Shown here piece by piece: positions 57,847 to 64,000 of a stretch of 64,000 bases of DNA (its first letter is position 1; every line of letters begins with the position of its first letter). Under the pieces are notes generated by a model that was not told the origin of the DNA, searched no databases, and was given only the letters and a program-made list of their open reading frames with translations. Location of the stretch: contig JADKHF010000046.1 of assembly GCA_016721865.1 (NCBI GenBank), positions 1 through 64,000 of the forward strand, read 5' to 3'. The position numbers and the translations under genes are program-made. Origin of the DNA: Nitrosomonas sp. (GTDB lineage Bacteria; Pseudomonadota; Gammaproteobacteria; Burkholderiales; Nitrosomonadaceae).

Positions 57847-58806
57847 ATGAGAATCATTTTTGCTGGAACTCCCGTTTTTGCTGCTACTGCACTGGATGCA
57901 TTACTCAAAGCAGATCATGAGATTGTACTGGTGTTGACTCAGCCGGATCGTCCTGCCGGTAGAGGAATGAAAACGGTCGCCAGTGCGGTCAAGTTGTTTG
58001 CCCAACAACATGGTCTTGTGTTATTGCAACCATTAACGCTTAAAGCTCCAGAAATACAAACGCAATTATTGGCATTAAACGCAGATGTGATGGTTGTGGC
58101 GGCCTATGGATTAATTTTACCTGAGGCAGTATTAAAAATTCCCCGCCTGGGTTGTTTGAATATTCACGCTTCGTTATTGCCGCGCTGGCGTGGAGCCGCG
58201 CCGATTCAGCGGGCTATCCTGGCGGGTGATCATGAAACCGGCGTTACAATCATGCAAATGGATGCAGGGTTGGATACAGGCGCCATTTTATTAAAGCATG
58301 GCATAGCGATCGCACCGGATGACACCACGCAATCATTGCACGACAAGCTGGGCCTGTTAGGTGCGCAGAGTATCGTTGAGGCTCTGGAATTGCTGCAACG
58401 GAGAAAACTTGTCCCCACCTTGCAAGACGATTCATTGGCTTGCTATGCCGCTAAAATAAAAAAATCTGAAGCAGAAATTGATTGGCAGCTGACCGCAGAG
58501 CAAATTGATCGTGTTGTGCGGACATTTGATCCAAATCCAGGCGCCTATACTCATTTCCGGAATGTTCTTTTGAAGATTTGGCAAGCAAAAGTGGTCGCAG
58601 GGAAAGTGGCGGGTAAACCAGGAGAAATAGTCTCAGTAGATCGTGAAGGCATTACAGTGGCCTGTGGTTCTGGCATGCTAAAGGTTGAAATAGTGCAAAA
58701 ACCCGGTGGCAAGCAATTGAGCAGTGCAGATTTTCTGGCGGGGAATAATTTGCAGCCGGGTGAAAATTTTTCTGCAGTGAATCATTCCAGTTCAAAGCAT
58801 GATTAA
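57847..58806 (+). CDS. fmt: methionyl-tRNA formyltransferase
   Basis: Fmt, 319 residues, formylates the initiator tRNA using 10-formyl-tetrahydrofolate, the partner step to Def. The start MRIIFAGTPVFAATALDALL is at 57847. The signature NIHASLLPRWRGAAPIQRAI with H and the following DHETGVTIMQMDAGLDTG are normal. A C-terminal OB-type domain follows. The 3' end overlaps rsmB by 8 bases. Intact. Confidence 0.96.
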   Translation: MRIIFAGTPVFAATALDALLKADHEIVLVLTQPDRPAGRGMKTVASAVKLFAQQHGLVLLQPLTLKAPEIQTQLLALNADVMVVAAYGLILPEAVLKIPRLGCLNIHASLLPRWRGAAPIQRAILAGDHETGVTIMQMDAGLDTGAILLKHGIAIAPDDTTQSLHDKLGLLGAQSIVEALELLQRRKLVPTLQDDSLACYAAKIKKSEAEIDWQLTAEQIDRVVRTFDPNPGAYTHFRNVLLKIWQAKVVAGKVAGKPGEIVSVDREGITVACGSGMLKVEIVQKPGGKQLSSADFLAGNNLQPGENFSAVNHSSSKHD

Positions 58807-60076
58807 AACCCAAATTGTCGCGGCTTCTGCAATCAGTAAAGTGCTGGCCGGAGCAAGTTTGACGGGAGTATTGCAGGAAGTTTGGCGCGCAGACCCCACG
58901 TTATCGAAGCAGCAAAGAGGCGCTATTCAGGATTTGAGTTATGGTGTATTACGATTTTATGGGCAACTGGAAGCAATTCTTAGTTCGTTGCTGAAGAAAA
59001 CGCTACGTGACAAGAGTTTGCATCATCTACTGTTAGTCAGCTTATATCAATTGCAATACAGTAAGGCATTGCCGCACACAGTGGTTGATCAGGCAGTTTC
59101 GGCCTCACGATCTTTAGTGCATGGTCAAGGAATGCAGGGACTGGTGAATGCGGTATTGCGGAATTTTATCCGGCAGCGCGATAGTTTGTTGAAAAAAGCC
59201 GCTGAAAATGAGGTGGGGCGTTATTCGCATCCGCAATGGTGGATCGATAAATTGCGCTGGCAATACCCGCAAAACTTTCATGCCATATTGGAGGCAGACA
59301 ACAAACGTCCTCCGATGACTTTGCGGGTTAATCAACGTAAGATCAGTGTAGAAAGTTACCGTAGGCTGTTGACAGAGAAAGCGATGCACGCAGAGTTGCT
59401 AGGGTCTGGCGCACTTCAACTGAATCAGCCGGTTATGGTGGAAAACTTACCTGGGTTTACAGAGGGTCTGATAACAGTACAGGACGCAGGTGCCCAGCTT
59501 GCAGCGACGTTTCTGGATGTGCGTGACGGTATGCGAGTATTGGATGCGTGTGCGGCGCCCGGGGGTAAAAGCACGCATCTGCTGGAATCGGCCAGAGTGT
59601 CACTGACGGTACTGGATAATGACTCAGCAAGGCTTTCTCAAGTTCAGCAAAATCTTGAGCGCTTGGATGTGAAAGCTGAACGTTTGTTGTGTGGAGATGC
59701 CTCGAATCCCGATGAATGGTGGGATGGTCAGCCGTATGATCGTATTTTGGCAGATGTACCCTGCTCTGCATCTGGTGTAGTATGCCGGCACCCAGATATT
59801 AAATGGTTACGGCGTGAGACTGATCTGGTCAAATTTGCAGCAAGTCAACAGGCAATTCTGAATGCATTGTGGAAAATTTTAAACAGGGATGGTAAGTTGC
59901 TTTATGTAACCTGCTCAATCTTTGCCGAAGAAAATTCCATGCAGATAGAGAAATTTCTTAAACATCATCCTGATGCCTGTCCATTACCGCTTTCTGGAGC
60001 AGCGATGGTAGATGGGCAACTGTTACCAGATACTCAACATGATGGCTTCTTTTATACATTGTTGCAAAAAATCTAG
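58799..60076 (+). CDS. rsmB: 16S rRNA m5C967 methyltransferase
   Basis: RsmB (Fmu/Sun), 425 residues, methylates C967 of 16S rRNA. The N-terminal NusB-like domain (about 1-140) is followed by the SAM-binding core: MRVLDACAAPGGKSTHLLE, DVPCSASGVVCRHPDIKW (catalytic Cys) and VTCSIFAEEN. The order def-fmt-rsmB is common. The start overlaps fmt. Intact. Confidence 0.95.
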   Translation: MIKTQIVAASAISKVLAGASLTGVLQEVWRADPTLSKQQRGAIQDLSYGVLRFYGQLEAILSSLLKKTLRDKSLHHLLLVSLYQLQYSKALPHTVVDQAVSASRSLVHGQGMQGLVNAVLRNFIRQRDSLLKKAAENEVGRYSHPQWWIDKLRWQYPQNFHAILEADNKRPPMTLRVNQRKISVESYRRLLTEKAMHAELLGSGALQLNQPVMVENLPGFTEGLITVQDAGAQLAATFLDVRDGMRVLDACAAPGGKSTHLLESARVSLTVLDNDSARLSQVQQNLERLDVKAERLLCGDASNPDEWWDGQPYDRILADVPCSASGVVCRHPDIKWLRRETDLVKFAASQQAILNALWKILNRDGKLLYVTCSIFAEENSMQIEKFLKHHPDACPLPLSGAAMVDGQLLPDTQHDGFFYTLLQKI

Positions 60077-60083
60077 CCAAAGT

Positions 60084-60677
60084 ATGTGGCACAGACAGTT
60101 TGCTAATCTGATCCTTCTGCTGTTGATTCTGTTGTTGCCGGTCACGGTCGCGCAGGCGGAAGGCATCCAGATAAAGTCTGTCAGTATGGCAGCGGTTGAA
60201 CAAGGATACGAAATCAGCATTGATTCTGAAATTACTCTTAATAGTACTCTGGAACAAGCGCTTGAGAAAGGCATCGTGCTTTACTTTGTAACCAGATTCA
60301 GTCTGGTTGATTCGCGCTGGTATTGGCTTTACGAGGAAGTTGCACGGGGTAAATTAAGAGTTGGGTTAAGGTATTATGCGCTGACGCGCCAATATCATTT
60401 AAACCACCCATCATTTTCACAAAACTTTAATACGTTAGCGGAAGCGTTGCAGGCTTTGGGTCAATTGCGTGATTATCCATTGACTGTCAAACCTGAATTA
60501 AAAAACGATGTCGATTATATTGCATCATTGCGTATCTGGCTTGATTTGACACGTATGCCAAAACCATTCCAGGTTGAAGCATTGGGTTCCAGTAAGTGGG
60601 ATCTGAGTTCAGAGAAACTGGAATGGCATATGAAGATACCAACACCAGAGCAACCGTTCCAGATGAAAGGCCATTAA
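60084..60677 (+). CDS. DUF4390 domain-containing protein
   Basis: A 197-residue protein with a signal peptide (MWHRQFANLILLLLILLLPV, cleavage near AQA) and a DUF4390 domain covering the rest; SVSMAAVEQGYEISIDSEIT and the RWYWLYEEVARG-like block are characteristic. The domain is common upstream of NtrY-type kinases and has no known function. The stop overlaps the ntrY start (TAATG), implying coupling. The chosen start is better than an upstream one at 60012, which lies inside rsmB. Confidence 0.85.
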   Translation: MWHRQFANLILLLLILLLPVTVAQAEGIQIKSVSMAAVEQGYEISIDSEITLNSTLEQALEKGIVLYFVTRFSLVDSRWYWLYEEVARGKLRVGLRYYALTRQYHLNHPSFSQNFNTLAEALQALGQLRDYPLTVKPELKNDVDYIASLRIWLDLTRMPKPFQVEALGSSKWDLSSEKLEWHMKIPTPEQPFQMKGH

Positions 60678-62854
60678 TGAAATATGTTCTCATTATTGGT
60701 GCTGGGCTGGGAGCGGTTATGCTTTTTTTGCTGGCTACAGCAGGTGCCAATACAGAGTTTTTTGAACGAAAATACCGGTTGTTGCTGGGAATCAATATCG
60801 CTTTTGTATTATTTCTCATGTTTATCGTGGGTTTTTTGTTGTTGCGGTTCAGGCGCAGACTCAAGTCGGGAGTATTCGGATCCAGGTTGGCATTACGTTT
60901 GATGTTGGTTTTTTCATTGATGGCGATCCTTCCCGGGGTGTTGGTGTATGCCGTATCTGTGCAATTTCTCGGGAAGAGTATTGAGTCCTGGTTTGATGTC
61001 AAGGTGGATCGTGCGCTTGAAGGTGGTTTGAGTCTGGGGCAAACTATGCTTGAGAATTTGCTGGGAGAATTGCAAAAGAAAGCACAAGCCACTGCATTGA
61101 TATTGTCTGAACCTTCCAGCCAACCTTTGATAGTGCTTAATGAATTATTGTTGCAATCGCAAATTGAGGAAGCGACTTTGTTTAACCAGGATGGCAAAGT
61201 TATTGCATTTTCTAGTGAAAGTAATCTGGCGTTATTTCCTGAAATGCCCAATACAATGGTTTTGCGGCACATTAGAATTCAAAAAGCTTACAGCGCGATT
61301 GAGTCTGTTGCAGATAAGGGTCTGTATTTGCGCGTGGTTGCGCCTGTCAATGTACTGAGTCTGAAAGAAGATATTCGGGTGCTTCAGCTTTTGCAACCGG
61401 TCCCTGAACAATTGGCAAAAGATGCCGAACGGGTGCAGGCTGGGTACCGGGATTATCAGGAGCTTTCTTTGTCCCGACAGGGACTAACTAGGTTGTATGG
61501 CGTTACATTGACACTGGCATTGCTTTTATCATTGTTTTCAGCATTGGCGGCTGCTTCATTGCTCAGTGAAAAATTGAGCGCTCCGCTCGGCATGCTGGCG
61601 GAAGGTACGCGTGCTATTGCGCAAGGCGATTACAGCCGCCGTCACTTGGTCCAGAGTAGCGATGAGCTGGGTGTGTTGACAGAATCTTTTAATTTGATGA
61701 CGCAACAACTGGAGGAAGCGCAAGCGACAGCGCAACATAATCAGCAGGAAGTGGAGAGCGCGCGTGCGCATTTAGAAAGTATTCTGGCAAATCTCTCGTC
61801 TGGTGTGTTGGTGTTTGATGATCAATTGGTTTTGTCCAAGGCAAATCGCAGCGCGGAGCAAATACTGCAAATCCCCATGATCAGTCTGGATGGGTCAATC
61901 ATTGAAGGCTGTGTGGATAATGAGCCGCAACTGGATACTTTAATCGCTGAGATCAGAGAAGGTTTCAACTCTGGAGAGACAGGTGTCTGGCAGCGTCAAT
62001 TAACGCGTTCAGGGGATGGTGATAATCAAGTCTTGCTTTTACGGGGAACACGTTTGCCCAAAATATCGGGTGGCGGCGGGGTGGTGGTCTTTGACGATAT
62101 TACTAATTTATTGCAAGTGCAGCGTGCAGTTGCCTGGGGTGAGGTTGCGCGCCGGCTCGCACATGAAATCAAGAACCCGCTGACGCCGATTCAACTCTCT
62201 GCTGAACGAGTGCAGCATAAATTGATAAATAAGCTGGACGAAGAAGATGCAAGAATACTGCGTCGTTCTACCGAGACGATTGTCAATCAGGTTGAAGCAC
62301 TAAAAAGAATGGTCAATGAGTTCAACCAGTATGCGCGTGTTCCTGAATTGGAATTACGTCAACTTGACTTTAATCAACTGGTGCGAGAAGTATTGTCACT
62401 CTATGAAGCTGCAAGTATGGCAACGGATGATAGTAGACACATACGTATCAAACCGGCATTGGCGGATGACTTGCCTGTGGTCAGAGGGGATGCTGCACAG
62501 TTACGGCAGGTGCTGCATAACTTGCTGCAGAATGCGCAGGATGCATTGATTGATACATCAGAACCTCTAATTGAGGTTAAAACCGAAATGGTGCATGGGG
62601 GTGTGCAACTGAGTGTGCGCGATAATGGCTGCGGTTTTTCAGACGAGATCAGGGCGCGGGTTTTTGAGCCTTATGTCACGACCAAGTCGAAAGGTACTGG
62701 ATTGGGGCTGCCCATCGTCAAGAAAATTGTTGAAGAACATGAAGGTTTGATTCACATTGAAAATATTAAACCCCGTGGCGCACAAATTTCAATTATCCTG
62801 CCAACGGTAGAAAAGAATATCTCTGCGGGAAATAACAAACTGGCGTTAAGTTAA
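60677..62854 (+). CDS. ntrY: NtrY-type sensor histidine kinase
   Basis: A 725-residue membrane sensor kinase. N-terminal helices (about 5-25, 35-55 and a third near 90) are followed by a periplasmic or cytoplasmic sensing region (about 110-260), a helix near 280, a HAMP region (about 300-355), a PAS-like segment, and the HisKA domain with RRLAHEIKNPLTPIQLSAER. The ATPase has N (LLQNAQDAL), G1 (VRDNGCGF) and G2 (KGTGLGLPIVKKI) boxes. NtrY controls nitrogen metabolism or cell-envelope responses in relatives. Intact. Confidence 0.92.
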   Translation: MKYVLIIGAGLGAVMLFLLATAGANTEFFERKYRLLLGINIAFVLFLMFIVGFLLLRFRRRLKSGVFGSRLALRLMLVFSLMAILPGVLVYAVSVQFLGKSIESWFDVKVDRALEGGLSLGQTMLENLLGELQKKAQATALILSEPSSQPLIVLNELLLQSQIEEATLFNQDGKVIAFSSESNLALFPEMPNTMVLRHIRIQKAYSAIESVADKGLYLRVVAPVNVLSLKEDIRVLQLLQPVPEQLAKDAERVQAGYRDYQELSLSRQGLTRLYGVTLTLALLLSLFSALAAASLLSEKLSAPLGMLAEGTRAIAQGDYSRRHLVQSSDELGVLTESFNLMTQQLEEAQATAQHNQQEVESARAHLESILANLSSGVLVFDDQLVLSKANRSAEQILQIPMISLDGSIIEGCVDNEPQLDTLIAEIREGFNSGETGVWQRQLTRSGDGDNQVLLLRGTRLPKISGGGGVVVFDDITNLLQVQRAVAWGEVARRLAHEIKNPLTPIQLSAERVQHKLINKLDEEDARILRRSTETIVNQVEALKRMVNEFNQYARVPELELRQLDFNQLVREVLSLYEAASMATDDSRHIRIKPALADDLPVVRGDAAQLRQVLHNLLQNAQDALIDTSEPLIEVKTEMVHGGVQLSVRDNGCGFSDEIRARVFEPYVTTKSKGTGLGLPIVKKIVEEHEGLIHIENIKPRGAQISIILPTVEKNISAGNNKLALS

Positions 62855-63003
62855 ATTAATGAATCAGTGAATACAGAAAAGATGAATAAAATCTTTCATA
62901 GTCTGGCACTCGTCAATCCAAAAAACTTGGAATCCATAGATGATCGTGAAATTTGACAGTTATCGATAAGCTGATTGGATTTCGTTAATGGAGAGAATTT
63001 GAA

Positions 63004-64000
63004 ATGATAACAAACAATACAATACTTGTTGTTGATGACGAAATTGGTATACGCGAATTGCTATCTGAAATTTTGCGTGATGAAGGATATCGTGTGGCGT
63101 TGGCAGAGAATGCTGAACAAGCACGAATCTGGCGAAGCCAGACGCGTCCGGATCTGGTGCTGCTGGATATCTGGATGCCTGATACAGATGGTATTACATT
63201 GCTGAAAGATTGGGCCAGTAACGGCATGCTGACGATGCCGGTGATCATGATGTCTGGGCATGGCACTATCGATACAGCAGTCGAAGCGACGCGTATTGGT
63301 GCATTTAGTTATTTGGAGAAACCAATACCGCTGCAAAAGCTGTTGAGTACTGTTAGTAAGGCCTTGCGAGGTGGGCAAAGTAAACAGCAATCAACACTTT
63401 CCCTCGCCAGTCTGGGTAAGGGTGCCTTGATTACAGATCTCAGGAAAAGACTAGAGCAAGTTGCAAATCTGAAAATGCCCTTGCTTCTGATGGGAGAACC
63501 GGGTTCTGGTGCGGAGATATGTGCACGTTTCATGCATCGTCCTAATACACCTTGGGTGGAACCAGAGACATTGATTTCACTGGCTGAATCACCACTGGAT
63601 TTACTTGAGCTTGCACGTGGTGGCCTGCTGTTTCTAAAAGATGTAGGTGAGATCAGCAAATTGGCTCAGAAAGGGTTGTTGTTATTGTTGAGCAAGCTGG
63701 ATAAATATAACGTACGACTGGTTTGTGCGACATCTCAACCTTTGGCAGAGTTAACGGCGCAAGGCGTTTATCATCCCAAATTATACGAAGTGCTTAGCAG
63801 TTTAAGTATAGGCATTCCAGCATTGAGAGCGCATCGGGAGGATATTCCTGATTTGGCCGGTCAAATTTTGTCACGTTTTGTTGAATCAGGTGAGGCTTCA
63901 TCAGTTTTGCAGTTTAGCACTGCGGCGCTTAACTGCTTACGGAATTATGATTGGCCTGGTAATCTTACACAGCTTACGGGTGTAGTGCATTCTTTGGCAT
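63004..64000 (+). CDS. ntrX: NtrX-like response regulator with degenerate AAA+ domain (partial, 3' cut)
   Basis: The gene runs off the window edge. The receiver domain starts MITNNTILVVDDEIGIREL with D in LLDIWMPD and K in LEKP. The AAA+ domain that follows is unusual: Walker A reads GEPGSGAE, without the lysine; Walker B reads LFLKDVGE, not LFLDEIGE; and the GAFTGA loop for sigma-54 contact is absent. Sigma-54 activation by ATP hydrolysis is therefore unlikely in this protein. A GGAGAG ribosome site lies about 10 bases before 63004. It belongs with ntrY, 149 bases upstream. Confidence 0.85.
   Translation, partial: MITNNTILVVDDEIGIRELLSEILRDEGYRVALAENAEQARIWRSQTRPDLVLLDIWMPDTDGITLLKDWASNGMLTMPVIMMSGHGTIDTAVEATRIGAFSYLEKPIPLQKLLSTVSKALRGGQSKQQSTLSLASLGKGALITDLRKRLEQVANLKMPLLLMGEPGSGAEICARFMHRPNTPWVEPETLISLAESPLDLLELARGGLLFLKDVGEISKLAQKGLLLLLSKLDKYNVRLVCATSQPLAELTAQGVYHPKLYEVLSSLSIGIPALRAHREDIPDLAGQILSRFVESGEASSVLQFSTAALNCLRNYDWPGNLTQLTGVVHSLA

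Noticed and set aside
1..64000. CRISPR array, tRNA or rRNA genes
   Set aside because: I found no regularly spaced repeats and no cloverleaf or rRNA-like sequence.

Overview
The window looks like chromosomal DNA of an ammonia-oxidising betaproteobacterium close to Nitrosomonas. The basis is gene order plus protein flavour: a cytochrome P460 / c'-beta type heme protein, an atpIBEFHAGDC operon, ruvCAB behind yebC, the rpmH-rnpA-yidD-yidC-mnmE block, aroA-cmk-rpsA-ihfB-lapA-pyrF, and def-fmt-rsmB-ntrY-ntrX. I see no rRNA, tRNA or CRISPR array.

Layout. 1-1.5 kb: a broken IS110-type insertion sequence. 1.5-5.2 kb: an SDR oxidoreductase (-), a DUF6164-type protein, a P460-family cytochrome and a thiolase (+). 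5.2-11.9 kb: the F1Fo ATP synthase operon with a strong sigma-70-like promoter and a clean terminator. 12-17.2 kb: glmU, a relic of glmS, yebC, ruvC, ruvA, ruvB. 17.2-18.7 kb: small membrane proteins and a Bax-inhibitor-1 homologue. 18.8-22.8 kb (-): mnmE, yidC, yidD, rnpA, rpmH. 22.8-24.2 kb: a non-coding stretch with a GC-richer hairpin element, a DUF5658 protein and an IS3 relic. 24.2-28.8 kb (-): a complete type I secretion system (ABC ATPase, HlyD-type adaptor, TolC-type outer membrane protein). 28.8-40.7 kb (-): a surface-polysaccharide cluster (epimerase, three glycosyltransferases, a giant PIG-L/GT2/HAD-like protein split by an amber codon, a methyltransferase-GNAT fusion, and a Wzt/Wzm ABC exporter). 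41.6-46 kb (+): a large RTX/S-layer-like protein followed by a protein-lysine-methyltransferase-like gene. 46-51.1 kb (-): pyrF to aroA. 51.4-57.1 kb: a small membrane protein (+), then topB, smg, dprA and a LysM protein (-). 57.2-64 kb (+): def, fmt, rsmB, a DUF4390 protein, ntrY and the 5' part of ntrX.

How it fits together. The most interesting accessory region is 24-46 kb. It combines a type I exporter, a plausible S-layer/RTX substrate, an O-polysaccharide synthesis and export set, and a methyltransferase next to the substrate that resembles the family that methylates surface-protein lysines in Rickettsia. This resembles the Caulobacter arrangement of S-layer protein, exporter and O-antigen, with a possible modification step added. 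The link is inferred from position and family, not shown.

A second striking feature is the density of lesions: about 18 reading frames, including essential ones (atpI, atpF, atpG, atpD, pyrF), carry frameshifts, deletions or a stop. Many are one-base losses, several of them in homopolymers, so sequencing or assembly error is the first explanation. The glmS relic and the clean internal deletions in atpF and atpD are harder to explain that way.
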